Origin: Solirubrobacterales bacterium
GTDB lineage: Bacteria; Actinomycetota; Thermoleophilia; Solirubrobacterales; 70-9
Direction: 5' to 3'
DNA length: 64,000 nucleotides
NCBI GenBank assembly: GCA_023958085.1
Contig: JAMLGI010000007.1
Span: 62,001-126,000, forward strand
Each line of letters starts with the position of its first letter. The first letter of the stretch is position 1. This document shows positions 7,544-17,251 of the stretch, piece after piece. The position numbers and the translations under genes are program-made. The notes under the pieces are model-generated. The model searched no databases, had not been told where the DNA came from, and worked only from the letters and a program-made list of their open reading frames with translations.

Positions 7544-10020
7544 CCGCCGCCTGGATCCTCTTCCCGCTCGTTCTGCTGGCCCTCAGCGCCGGCCTCGGCC
7601 TGCTGCTGGAGGTGGTGCGCGGCCGGACCCTCCCCGGACCGCTGCTTCTGCCCGCCGGTTTTGCCGTCCTGACCGTTGTCGGGGGGCTCATCACCTGTTT
7701 TTCGGGGCTGGCCCCGCTGACCACTCCGGTCAGCACCGTTCTGGCGGTGGCCGGCGGGATCGCCGCGTTCACGATCGGACCCCGCAAGAGTGGGCGCGAG
7801 GACGGTTCCCGCGGGCTCTCCCGGACCGGCATCGCCGCTGCCGCGGTCGCGTTCCTCGTCCTGCTGGTCTACGGGGCGCCGGTCCTCGCTTCCGGTGAAC
7901 CCGGCTTCGCCGGCTACATAAAGCTCGACGACACCTCCACCTGGCTCGCCTTCACCGATCACGTCCTCGCCCACGGACACTCGGTGGCCGGACTCGCTCC
8001 CTCCAGTTACGAGGCAACGGTCCAGATCAATCTCTCGGCCGGGTATCCGGTCGGGGCGTTCATCCCGCTCGCGGTCGGGGGGCAGCTCGCCGGGGTCGAT
8101 CCGGCCTGGGCCTTCCAGCCCTACCTGGCGTTGATGGCCGCCCTGATGGCGCTGGTCTTCTTCGAACTCTGCCGCCCGGCGCTGCCGAACGTCTGGTGGC
8201 GGGCCGGGGCGGCCCTGGTCGCCACCCAGGCGCCGCTGCTGGTCGGCTACGCCTGGTGGGGTGGCATCAAGGAGGTTGCGACCGCCCTGCTGGCGGCGCT
8301 GCTGGCGGCCGGTCTGGCTCTGCTGCTTCCCGATCGCTCCGGGCCGGGGGAGGGGAACGACCCCGCCCCGGAACCAGCCGGCCTCCTCCTGCGCCGGGTG
8401 GTTCCGCTTCCGGCGGTGGCAGGGGCGGCCCTGATCGGGGTGATGGGGGTCGGCGGTGCCCCCTGGATCCTCGGGCTGCTGGCCGGCGGGGCGGTCCTGG
8501 CCGGATTCACCTTCCGCGGCCTGCCCCCGACCCGGTATCTGGTCGCCGGGCTGATCCTGGCCATCGGCATTCTGGTGCTCGGACTGCCGACCGTGTTCGC
8601 TTCCGGTCAGCTCTTTTCACCGAGTCAGGGTCCCCTGACCAGCGGCGAGGAGATGGGCAACCTGGTCGCCCCCCTCAAGCTCGCCCAGTACGCCGGCCCC
8701 TGGCCGGTCGGGGACTTCCGGCTGACCCCCGGCTCGGGCCTCCTGACCGCGGTTCTGGTTGCCGCGACCCTGGTCGCCGCCGGTTTCGGGATTCTCGGTG
8801 CGATCCGCTCCCGGGCCGGGGGCCTGCTGCTCGCCGCGGGCGGGACCGCCGCGGGCTCCCTGGTGGTCTGGCTGGTCGGCTCACCCTGGATTCAGGGCAA
8901 GGCACTCGCCACCGGAACCGCCTCCTTCCTGCTCCTGGCCACGGTCGGGATCGCCGCGCTTCTGGGCGGCGGGTTCCCGAACGGACGGCTGCGAGCGGCG
9001 GGGGCGGTTCTGCTGATCGTCCCGGTCGGGGTGCTCGCCTCCAACGCCCTGGCCTACAGCCACAGCTGGCTTTCACCACACGCTCAAATGGCCGAACTGG
9101 AGCGGATCGGCAGGCAGTTCGCCGGGCAGGGTCCGGCCCTGATGACCGAGTATCAGCCCTACGGGGTGCGGCACTTCCTGCGGGAGCTGGATGCCGAGGG
9201 GGCCTCCGAACTGCGTCGCCGCCAGATTCCCCGGCTGGGTGGCGGTCTGGCAGAGAAAGGCGAGTGGTCGGACACGGATCAACTGGCGCTCGACCCGGGC
9301 GACGAGGGGGTGTTCACCTACCGCACCCTGGTGCTGCGTCGAAACCCGGACCAGAGTCGCCCGCCCTCGCCCTACCGCCTGGTCTGGCGTGGGCGCTACT
9401 ACGAGGTCTGGCAGCGACCGGTCGACTTCGACCCGGCCTCGATCGTCGCCCACCAGCCGCTCGGGGAGGGTCACCAGCCGTCCGCCATCCCGGATTGCGA
9501 TCAGGTCCGCGCGCTGGCCGGCCAGGCCGGACCCGGCGGGGAGGTGGTGGCGGTGGGCCGCCGGCCGAACGCCACCGCCGAGCTGACCGAGTACCCGCCC
9601 GGCTGGGTGCCGGATCCCGCCGCCGGCACGCTCACCCCGCTTTCCGACGGGACCGCCACCGGAACGGTCGTCGTGCCTGCGGCGGGCCGGTACCGGGTCT
9701 GGCTCGGTGGCTCGGTCCGGGGCAGGGCCGAGGTCCGGATCGGCGGGGTTTCCGCCGGCTCGGTCCGGGGCGTGCTCAATAACAACGGGCAGTACATGGA
9801 GCTGGAGGAACTCGATCTCGCCGCCGGGCCGGCCGCCGTCACCGTCACCTACGAGCGGGCCGGGGCGCTCCGTCCGGCGACCCGGGACTACCCGTTCGGG
9901 TTCGGTCCGGTGGTGATCCAGCCGGTCGGCGAGCCGCAGCTGATCCGGCTCCCTGCCGACCGGGCGGAGCAGCTCTGCGGCAAGCGTCTGGACTGGATCG
10001 AGGCGGTCCGAACTCCCTGA
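7540..10020 (+). CDS. Polytopic membrane protein, GT-C-like, unknown function
   Basis: About 826 residues if started at CTG 7540, which overlaps the upstream TGA (CTGA). The first conventional start is GTG 7612, but that would lose a clean first membrane helix (WILFPLVLLALSAGLGLLLEV). Around ten or more hydrophobic segments fill residues 1-510. An early outside loop reads KLDDTSTWLAFTDHVL, an acidic loop placed as in GT-C glycosyltransferases. The ~310-residue C-terminal part is outside the membrane and ends in a beta-rich domain (GRYRVWLGG, YEVWQRP). A sugar-transfer role in envelope polymer assembly is possible but unproven. Confidence 0.65.
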   Translation: MTAAWILFPLVLLALSAGLGLLLEVVRGRTLPGPLLLPAGFAVLTVVGGLITCFSGLAPLTTPVSTVLAVAGGIAAFTIGPRKSGREDGSRGLSRTGIAAAAVAFLVLLVYGAPVLASGEPGFAGYIKLDDTSTWLAFTDHVLAHGHSVAGLAPSSYEATVQINLSAGYPVGAFIPLAVGGQLAGVDPAWAFQPYLALMAALMALVFFELCRPALPNVWWRAGAALVATQAPLLVGYAWWGGIKEVATALLAALLAAGLALLLPDRSGPGEGNDPAPEPAGLLLRRVVPLPAVAGAALIGVMGVGGAPWILGLLAGGAVLAGFTFRGLPPTRYLVAGLILAIGILVLGLPTVFASGQLFSPSQGPLTSGEEMGNLVAPLKLAQYAGPWPVGDFRLTPGSGLLTAVLVAATLVAAGFGILGAIRSRAGGLLLAAGGTAAGSLVVWLVGSPWIQGKALATGTASFLLLATVGIAALLGGGFPNGRLRAAGAVLLIVPVGVLASNALAYSHSWLSPHAQMAELERIGRQFAGQGPALMTEYQPYGVRHFLRELDAEGASELRRRQIPRLGGGLAEKGEWSDTDQLALDPGDEGVFTYRTLVLRRNPDQSRPPSPYRLVWRGRYYEVWQRPVDFDPASIVAHQPLGEGHQPSAIPDCDQVRALAGQAGPGGEVVAVGRRPNATAELTEYPPGWVPDPAAGTLTPLSDGTATGTVVVPAAGRYRVWLGGSVRGRAEVRIGGVSAGSVRGVLNNNGQYMELEELDLAAGPAAVTVTYERAGALRPATRDYPFGFGPVVIQPVGEPQLIRLPADRAEQLCGKRLDWIEAVRTP

Positions 10021-10271
10021 GCGCGTCTCGATCCGCCCGCCCGGATCCAGCTCCGGCAGCGACCTCTGGTTGAGCCTGAACGTGACGCCGATCACATGAC
10101 GCAACCTAAGTGTGGTATAAATCCCCGCAGGTTCTAATGGGAGAAGCCCCCGAACCGGGGCGCCACTTTCAGGGAGAAAACAATTTCGTGGCTCGTAGGG
10201 AGTCGACGGTGGAACCTCGGGACTGCCGTCAACAATTGAGGGACAGACTGTCCAAGGGAGGAAGTACGAAC
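10021..10271 (+). promoter_or_regulatory. Leader region of the Ig-like surface-protein gene
   Basis: About 250 bases without a clear gene. A -10-like TATAAA lies at 10116-10121 and a small GC hairpin (CCCCG/CGGGG) near 10147-10160. Two Shine-Dalgarno-like runs occur: CAGGGAGAAAA before an in-frame GTG at 10188, and AAGGGAGGAA before GTG 10272. Similar runs precede the next two surface-protein genes. No known riboswitch class is recognised. Confidence 0.35.
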
Positions 10272-13200
10272 GTGATTTCTGCGTTTACGGAAGCTGATTC
10301 AGCCGCAGGGAACAATGGTTTCACCAGCCGCATCCGGCTCGCTGCCGCCATGTTCGCGCTCACCGTTGCCGGGATCTTTGCCTTTGCATCGACCTCCCAG
10401 GCGGTCACCATCACCAACCCGGGCGCCAACAACATGGTGATCGAGAAGGGCTTCCTCAAGGTCGGTGACAAGGTGGACAACTCGCTTGACGACCTCGACC
10501 CGAAGCCGAGCCTCGCCGGCAACATCGATGCCGCCGGCAACATCTTCGTCCCGAAGAGTTCCTTCAACTTCGGCACGCTCGAGTTTCCGGTTGACGTGAC
10601 CGATCCGATCTCGGTCCAGGGCGTGATCGGGATCGAGATCATCCCGACCCACGATGTGACCGGCACGATCGACCCGATCACCGGGATCTCGAACATGCGG
10701 ATCCGGTTGAAGATCCGGGCCTTCCGGATCTCCGGCAGCTCACTGCTGAACGTCGGCAACGCCTGTTTCCTCGGTACCGATTCCAACCCGATCGATCTTC
10801 AGATGAGCACCGAGGTCGGTGTGTTCCCGGGCAGCGTCAACAGCCAGGGCGGCCGTCGCTACAGCGTCTCCACCGGGGACGCCCGCTACGGCGACCAGAC
10901 CTTCTCGGTACCCGGCCAGTCCGGCTGTACCGGCCTGCTCTCCGGCCAGATCAACGGGCTGCTCGGCATCCCCTCGGGGGCGGGGGCCAACGCCGGCGAG
11001 TTCGAGATCTCCTTCCACCCGGCACCGATCTCCAACGCGACGATCAACATCGGCTCGAAGCCGGCCAACCCGACCAACCAGACCTCGGCCAACTTCACCT
11101 ACACCACCAGCGTGCCGAGCGGACTCACCCACGAGTGCCGGCTCGACGCCGGCGCCTGGACCGTCTGCCCTCCCGGCAACCCGGTCAACTACCCGACCCT
11201 CGCCGACGGCTCGCACACCTTCAAGGTGCGGGCGGTGGCCGGTGGCAACGATGTGACCGCTCCCGGCAGCCAGAACACCTACACCTGGGTCGTCGACACG
11301 GTGATCCCGGTCTTCACCGTGAACGGTGCGCCGGCCGGCCTGACCAACAACCGGAACGCCAACATCTCGTTCAGCGCGAACAAGACGCTGAGCCCGGCCC
11401 AGACCACCTGCACCCTGGACGGAGTTCCGACCAACCCCTGTTCCAGCCCGCGCACGCTCAGCGGGCTCTCCGACGGGTCCCACACCTGGACCGTCTCCGG
11501 GACCGACTCGGCCGGCAACTCCGGCTCGGCCTCAAGGAGCTGGACCGTTGACGGCACCAAGCCGGTGGTGGACATCACCTCCACTCCGCCCGATCCGTCC
11601 TCGACCGCGAGCGTCGAGTTCGAGTTCACCGCTTCCGACAACATGACCCCGAACCCGGTCACCCAGTGCCGGGTCCTGGACATCAGAAATACCCCGGTCG
11701 TGGTCCAGAACTGGACCAACTGCAGCTCTCCCGACGCGCAGATCCGAGGTACCGGCAAGTGGCGCTACGAGTTGCGTGCCACCGACGACGCCGGCAACGT
11801 CTCCGACGTTGACTCCTACGAGTGGGTAGCGAACACCGCTGAACCGGTGATCGTGCCCGAGACCTACATCGGACCGGGCGGACCGCTCAGCAGCAACACC
11901 GGTGGCTCCACCGATCCCGAGGATGCCGACTTCGAGTTCGAGGCCCTGACCTACGACGTGAACGGTGACCCGATTCCGGGCACCGAGTTCACTTACGAGT
12001 GCTGGCTCGACGGACAGTCCCTCGGTGCCTGCACGGCCCCGATGACCCTGCAGGACATGACCGGCGGCACGCCGCTGAGCGAGGGTCTCCACACCTTCGA
12101 AGTCCTGCCGACCAAGGTCGCACTGCCGACCGGGGTACCCGGTTTCCGCACTGCCTACCAGTGGTACGTGGACACGTCCAACCCGACTGCCGCGTTCGAT
12201 ACGACCCCGCCGGCGCATCACAACTCCGCCACGGCCGAGTTCGGCCTCGACATCGACGGCACCGGCTCCAACGGCACCGCCCGCTGCAAGCTGGACAACG
12301 GGAACTGGGCCGACTGTAATTCGGACACGATCCACACGGTGGTCGTTTCCGACGGCAATCACACCCTCAGGCTGAAGGCGGTTGACCAGGCCGGTAACGA
12401 GAGCCCGGTGGTCACCCACAGCTGGAACGCCGACACCCAGGATCCGACCGCGGCGATCAACTCGACACCGCTGGACAACGATCCCTCCGGCAAGGCGACC
12501 TTCGTCTACAACTCGAACGACAACGAGACCGGTGTCCAGGCGATCTGCAGCCTGGACGGGGTCGCCGTAGCGTGTGACCGGACCAGCCACACCTGGGATC
12601 CGGTCGCGGACGGTCCGCATGAGTTCGAACTGCGGGTGGTTGACGAAGCCGGCAACGAGGTCACCCGCACCCACAACTGGATCGCGGACACCACCGCCCC
12701 GGATCTGGACATCACCGCCCGCCAGCCGGTCGCGCTCTCGAACCAGACCTCGGCCGCCTTCAAGTTCCTCGGAACCGACGGAGGCTCCGGGATTGACGAC
12801 GTGTCCTGCCGGATCGACGGCGGCGCCTGGGAGCCCTGTGACAACGGCAACCAGTGGAACTACTACCCGGGCCCGTACGGTTCCGCCCAGCACCGTTTCG
12901 AGGCGCGGATCACCGACAAGGCCGGCAACGCCACGATCCGTGACTACGTCTGGAAGGTTGATCTGAACCGTCCCGACGTGGCGATCGCGACCGCGCTCGA
13001 CAAGACCAAGTCGACCGATGCCTCGCTCACCTTCCTCAGTTCCTCGAACGACGTCACCGGCTACGAGTGCAAGCTGGACGCCGGCGCCTGGGGCCCCTGC
13101 TCCTCGCCGAAGGACTACAGCGGCCTCTCGGTCGGAAACCACGTCTTCATGGTGCGATCGATCGATCTCGCCGGGAACGTAAGCGTCGAGGACTCACTCG

Positions 13201-13739
13201 GATGGACGATCCAGGCCGAGGATCCGACTCCGGAAACCTGCCCGAGTGGCAAGGTCGGGACCTACCCCGACTGCTACGACCCCTGCCCCGAGGGCTGGAC
13301 CGGCGCCCCGCCGAACTGCGTGAAGCCGCCCCCCGCCAGGTGTGAGGACGGCAAGGTCGGCACCCCGCCGAACTGCAAGTCGCCGCTGCCGCCGCTGCCG
13401 CCGTCGACCACGGTCGGGAGCTACGACCCGGCGACCGGCAAGCTGGCGATCCGGCTGCGCTGTCCGGTTGCGATGAAGCCGCGATGCATCGGCACCGCGG
13501 TCGCGGTGACCGGCAAGGGCAAGCGGGCCAAGGTGATGAGCTCGAAGGTCCGCTCGAGCTCCAGGGCCAACAAGTGGAAGCTGGTCACCCTGGTGATCAA
13601 GCCGCAGTACCGCTCGCTGGTCGAAGGCTGGAGCACGGTCAACCAGAAGAAGCTGATCATCCGCCAGACCGTCAAGTCGAAGCGGGTGAAGAAGAAGCGA
13701 AATGTCTTCCACACCTACAAGGTGCGGGTCAAGGGCTAG
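10272..13739 (+). CDS. Secreted Ig-like repeat surface protein
   Basis: About 1,155 residues. GTG 10272 is preceded by GGGAGG; GTG 10188 is an in-frame alternative. A signal peptide ends at STSQA. The N-terminal domain (~residues 50-255) has a cysteine-containing motif (NACFLGTDSNPIDL) that resembles the start of the next gene's product. About eight Ig-like modules follow (HECRLDAGAW, DGSHTFKVRA, WVVDT). Then come short cysteine repeats of the type CPSGKVGTYPDC and a basic C-terminal domain with LRCPVAMKPRC. It forms a paralogous row with 13794-17135 and 17252-21178. It probably acts at the cell surface; no enzyme motif is visible. Confidence 0.75.
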   Translation: MISAFTEADSAAGNNGFTSRIRLAAAMFALTVAGIFAFASTSQAVTITNPGANNMVIEKGFLKVGDKVDNSLDDLDPKPSLAGNIDAAGNIFVPKSSFNFGTLEFPVDVTDPISVQGVIGIEIIPTHDVTGTIDPITGISNMRIRLKIRAFRISGSSLLNVGNACFLGTDSNPIDLQMSTEVGVFPGSVNSQGGRRYSVSTGDARYGDQTFSVPGQSGCTGLLSGQINGLLGIPSGAGANAGEFEISFHPAPISNATINIGSKPANPTNQTSANFTYTTSVPSGLTHECRLDAGAWTVCPPGNPVNYPTLADGSHTFKVRAVAGGNDVTAPGSQNTYTWVVDTVIPVFTVNGAPAGLTNNRNANISFSANKTLSPAQTTCTLDGVPTNPCSSPRTLSGLSDGSHTWTVSGTDSAGNSGSASRSWTVDGTKPVVDITSTPPDPSSTASVEFEFTASDNMTPNPVTQCRVLDIRNTPVVVQNWTNCSSPDAQIRGTGKWRYELRATDDAGNVSDVDSYEWVANTAEPVIVPETYIGPGGPLSSNTGGSTDPEDADFEFEALTYDVNGDPIPGTEFTYECWLDGQSLGACTAPMTLQDMTGGTPLSEGLHTFEVLPTKVALPTGVPGFRTAYQWYVDTSNPTAAFDTTPPAHHNSATAEFGLDIDGTGSNGTARCKLDNGNWADCNSDTIHTVVVSDGNHTLRLKAVDQAGNESPVVTHSWNADTQDPTAAINSTPLDNDPSGKATFVYNSNDNETGVQAICSLDGVAVACDRTSHTWDPVADGPHEFELRVVDEAGNEVTRTHNWIADTTAPDLDITARQPVALSNQTSAAFKFLGTDGGSGIDDVSCRIDGGAWEPCDNGNQWNYYPGPYGSAQHRFEARITDKAGNATIRDYVWKVDLNRPDVAIATALDKTKSTDASLTFLSSSNDVTGYECKLDAGAWGPCSSPKDYSGLSVGNHVFMVRSIDLAGNVSVEDSLGWTIQAEDPTPETCPSGKVGTYPDCYDPCPEGWTGAPPNCVKPPPARCEDGKVGTPPNCKSPLPPLPPSTTVGSYDPATGKLAIRLRCPVAMKPRCIGTAVAVTGKGKRAKVMSSKVRSSSRANKWKLVTLVIKPQYRSLVEGWSTVNQKKLIIRQTVKSKRVKKKRNVFHTYKVRVKG

Positions 13740-13793
13740 GTGGGGACGTTGAGGAACAGCGAAACCATCCAGATCAGGAATCAGGGAGAAACA

Positions 13794-16700
13794 ATGGGAG
13801 CCACCGAGATGACAGCCAAGGGAACGACCCGCTTCACGCGGCTCGCAGCGATCGTCGCCGGCCTTGTCGCGGCGCTGATGCTGCTGGCCGGGATGCAGGC
13901 GAACGGCGCGAACGCGGCCTACGTCGCGAACCCCGGCACCTTCACGGTTCAGTTCACCAACGGTCCCGGCGACGGGATCCGCTTCTCGAACGGTTCGATC
14001 AGCGAGACCCGCTGGCCGTTCAGCGCGATCACGACCCCTTCGCCGCCCAGCTTCCCGATCACCGTGAACGCGGACGGCACCTTCACTGCGAACACCGACT
14101 CGCTCTCCTTTCAGGAGAAACAGATCCACAACAACTGTCTGACCGGTGCCTTCCTCTGCGTCGGCGCCCCGAAGGGCGTCAGGAGCCTTCCCGAAGACGG
14201 CGGCACCTGGTCCGGCACGATTGACCCGGCCACCGGTGCGATCTCGATGAGCATGCCGCTGCGGATCCGCAACCGTTCCGTTTCCGGCAGCGCGATTGAC
14301 GACTGCTACATCGGTGGTGCGGGCACCGGCCCGATCTCGATCGATCCGTCCACCGCCAACGCCAACGGTGTGGCCTACAACTTCGTTTCAAGGACCGCAA
14401 GACTTGCCGATGCCGGCTGGACCACCCCGATGCCGGGTGGCCTGAACGGCGGCGGCGGCTCCGGAAACTGCGACCGGACCGCCAACTGGAACACCCCGAT
14501 GAACCTGCCCTCCGCGGACACCTGGTTCCGGGCGAATGTGACCATTCAGGACGGCAACGGTGACGGTGTGCGGCCCTTCCCGAAGCCGACCTTCACGGTC
14601 GCCCCGGACCCGGTCGGCGAGGGTGACACGGTCACTCTCGACGCCACCGCATCGAACATGACCGGGTTCCTCGACGCCTGCCCCGACCCGAATGTGGATA
14701 CCGGCTGCGGTTACGAGTGGGACTTCGACAACGACGGCACGATCGACAAGCGCACCAACACGCCGACGGTGACCACCTCCTACGCGACCGCCGGTAACTA
14801 CACTGCCGAGCTGACGATCAACAGCAACAAGGGCACGGTCGAGTCCACCACCCGGTCGCTGACCGTCCAGATCCACCCGGTCGCCCAGATCGACTCCGGG
14901 CCGCCCTCGGTGACCAAGGAGACCCAGAACGACTTCACCTACTCGATTCCGGTCAACCCGGACAACGCCACCACCCAGTGTTCGGTTGACGGCGGCGGCT
15001 GGAGCGCCTGCATCAGCGGTGACGACTTCACCTTCACCCAGGCCGATGACACGACCGGGAGCCACAACTTCCGGGTCCGCGGCATCACCCCGGGCGGCGT
15101 GATCGGTCCGGTGGCGACCCACAACTTCACCATCGACCGGGTCAAGCCGCGGGTGACGATCGCCCCGGGCTCGCTGCCGGCCAACCCGACCACGGTGACC
15201 TCGGCCAACTTCAGCTTCACCGCCGACAAGCCGAACACCACGCTCGAGTGCCAGCTCGACGGTGGCGCCTGGCAGCCCTGCGGCACCAACTCGACCGGCA
15301 GCCAGGGTTACAGCAACCTTGCCCAGTCCTCACCGCGGCCGATCGAGGCCCCGAATCCGCATCAGTTCCGGATCCGGGCGACCGATCAGTACGGCAACAT
15401 CGGCGGTGACGGCAACCCCGGCGGCGGCGCCTTCGACTGGGAGATCGACCTGACCTCCCCGACGATCAACCTGGACACGAAGCCGGCCAACCCCTCGAAC
15501 GTGATCTCGCCGAGTCTCGGCTGGACCAACAACGAGTCGATCCAGCTGGCCCAGTGCCGCCTCGGGATCAACGGCAGCTTCGGCCCCTGGGCGAACTGCG
15601 GCAGCCTCACCGGCAAGAGCTACTCCAATCTGGCCGATGCGACCTACAGCTTCGGTCTGCGGACGCTCGACGTCGCCGGTAACTGGAGCTCCACCACCAC
15701 CTGGAACTGGGTGCTGGAGACGGTCGACCCCGGGCTGACGATCACCAAGGCCCCGCCGCTCTTCTCGAAGCGTTCGCTGGCCCAGTTCTTCTGGGACACC
15801 GATCCGGCCAACACCAACCGCTGCCAGATCGACAGCGAGCCGGTGCAGAATCCCTGTGACCCGGGCATCAAGTACGCCTACCTCAGCGAGGGTTCGCACA
15901 TCTTCACGGTGATCTCGACCGACCCGGCGCTGAACGAGACCACCAAGACGTACAGCTGGTCGATCAAGACGGTCCAGCCGGTGGTCGCGATCGACCCGGG
16001 CAGCCTGCCGGACGCCAACTCGACCGTGGACAGCGCCAACTTCGTGCTGACCACCGCCAACGGCACGGCCGAGTGCAGCCTCGACGGGGCCGCCTTCGGT
16101 CCCTGTGACAGCGACTCGGCCCAGGCCTACACCGGTCTCGGCCAGGGCAACCACACCTTCGAGGTGCGGGCGGTCGATGACTACGGCAACCGGAGCGCCA
16201 CCGACGCCTACTCCTGGCAGGTGCTGACCGCCGGTCCGGTGGTCACCCTGCCGACCACCCCGCCGAACCGGGACCGGCACTCGACCGCGACCTTCTCGAT
16301 CGACGTCGATTCCGCCGACAGCAACGTCCCGACGGTCTGCGCGATCGACGGAATCCCGTTCGGCTGCTCCAACCAGGCGGTGGTCACCGACCTCGCCGAC
16401 GGCAGTCACACCTTCGAGGTGACCGCCACCGACAGCGCCGGACAGACCGACACCGCCAGCTACACCTGGACGGTCAAGGCGAAGATCCCGGGACTCGGCT
16501 TCGATGCCACCCCGGTGGCAGTCTCGAACAGCGATGACGCCACCTTCGAGTTCTCCTCGGACGAGGACCCGAACGTGACCTACGACTGCAGCCTCGATGG
16601 GGCCAGCTGGGCCGGCTGCTCCAGCCCGGTTGATCTCGACTCGCTCTCCCAGGGCAACCACAGCTTCCGGGTGCGGGCCGGTGACGACGTCGGCAACACG

Positions 16701-17135
16701 ATCGTCGAGACCTTCACCTGGAAGGTGGACACGATCGCTCCGACCGTGGCCTTCGACTCGACCCCGCCGGCGAACACCACCGATGTGGCCGAGCTGATCG
16801 CCTTCCACGCCAGCGAGGGTGATGCCACTCTCGAGTGCAAGCTGGATGCCGGTTCATTCGCGGCCTGCACCTCGCCGAAGCTGGTCGCCGATCTCGCGGT
16901 CGGGAACCACAGCCTGAGCGTGAGGGCCACCGATCCGGCCGGCAACACCGGGGCCACCGCAACCACCTCGTGGACTGTGGATGCCTTGCCGGCACCGCCC
17001 GTCGGGAACGGCCTCAAGGCCACCCCGAAGAGCCAGTCCAAGCCGAAGACCGTGAAGTCCAAGGCGAAAGGCAAGAAGGCCAAGGGCAAGAAGAAGGCCA
17101 AGGGCAAGAAGGCCTCGAAGCGGAATAAGCGCTGA
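13794..17135 (+). CDS. Secreted PKD plus Ig-like repeat surface protein
   Basis: About 1,113 residues. ATG 13794 has AGGGAGA upstream. The signal region ends near NGANA. The N-terminal domain resembles that of the preceding gene (RIRNRSVSGS, then a cysteine in DDCYIGG). A PKD domain follows at roughly residues 270-365 (YEWDFDNDGTIDK, YATAGNYTAELTI). About eight Ig-like modules come next (ECQLDGGAWQPC, GNHTFEVRAVD). The end is a lysine-rich tail (KGKKAKGKKKAKGKK) instead of the folded basic domain of its neighbours; such tails can bind anionic wall polymers. It lies directly downstream of its paralog in the same orientation, probably co-transcribed. Confidence 0.75.
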   Translation: MGATEMTAKGTTRFTRLAAIVAGLVAALMLLAGMQANGANAAYVANPGTFTVQFTNGPGDGIRFSNGSISETRWPFSAITTPSPPSFPITVNADGTFTANTDSLSFQEKQIHNNCLTGAFLCVGAPKGVRSLPEDGGTWSGTIDPATGAISMSMPLRIRNRSVSGSAIDDCYIGGAGTGPISIDPSTANANGVAYNFVSRTARLADAGWTTPMPGGLNGGGGSGNCDRTANWNTPMNLPSADTWFRANVTIQDGNGDGVRPFPKPTFTVAPDPVGEGDTVTLDATASNMTGFLDACPDPNVDTGCGYEWDFDNDGTIDKRTNTPTVTTSYATAGNYTAELTINSNKGTVESTTRSLTVQIHPVAQIDSGPPSVTKETQNDFTYSIPVNPDNATTQCSVDGGGWSACISGDDFTFTQADDTTGSHNFRVRGITPGGVIGPVATHNFTIDRVKPRVTIAPGSLPANPTTVTSANFSFTADKPNTTLECQLDGGAWQPCGTNSTGSQGYSNLAQSSPRPIEAPNPHQFRIRATDQYGNIGGDGNPGGGAFDWEIDLTSPTINLDTKPANPSNVISPSLGWTNNESIQLAQCRLGINGSFGPWANCGSLTGKSYSNLADATYSFGLRTLDVAGNWSSTTTWNWVLETVDPGLTITKAPPLFSKRSLAQFFWDTDPANTNRCQIDSEPVQNPCDPGIKYAYLSEGSHIFTVISTDPALNETTKTYSWSIKTVQPVVAIDPGSLPDANSTVDSANFVLTTANGTAECSLDGAAFGPCDSDSAQAYTGLGQGNHTFEVRAVDDYGNRSATDAYSWQVLTAGPVVTLPTTPPNRDRHSTATFSIDVDSADSNVPTVCAIDGIPFGCSNQAVVTDLADGSHTFEVTATDSAGQTDTASYTWTVKAKIPGLGFDATPVAVSNSDDATFEFSSDEDPNVTYDCSLDGASWAGCSSPVDLDSLSQGNHSFRVRAGDDVGNTIVETFTWKVDTIAPTVAFDSTPPANTTDVAELIAFHASEGDATLECKLDAGSFAACTSPKLVADLAVGNHSLSVRATDPAGNTGATATTSWTVDALPAPPVGNGLKATPKSQSKPKTVKSKAKGKKAKGKKKAKGKKASKRNKR

Positions 17136-17251
17136 CCGGGTCTTCAGGGAGAGTCAGTCAGATGGAGCGCAGCAGAAGCAGGGGAATGACCGCAATGTCT
17201 AGTGAAGTCAACTGCCCGGAGAAGTCCGGGCCCAGGGAGGAACAGGAAGCA

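Noticed and set aside
10100-10270. Riboswitch (c-di-GMP or c-di-AMP type) before the surface gene
   Set aside because: The conserved core motifs of these classes could not be found; only a small hairpin and SD-like runs are present.
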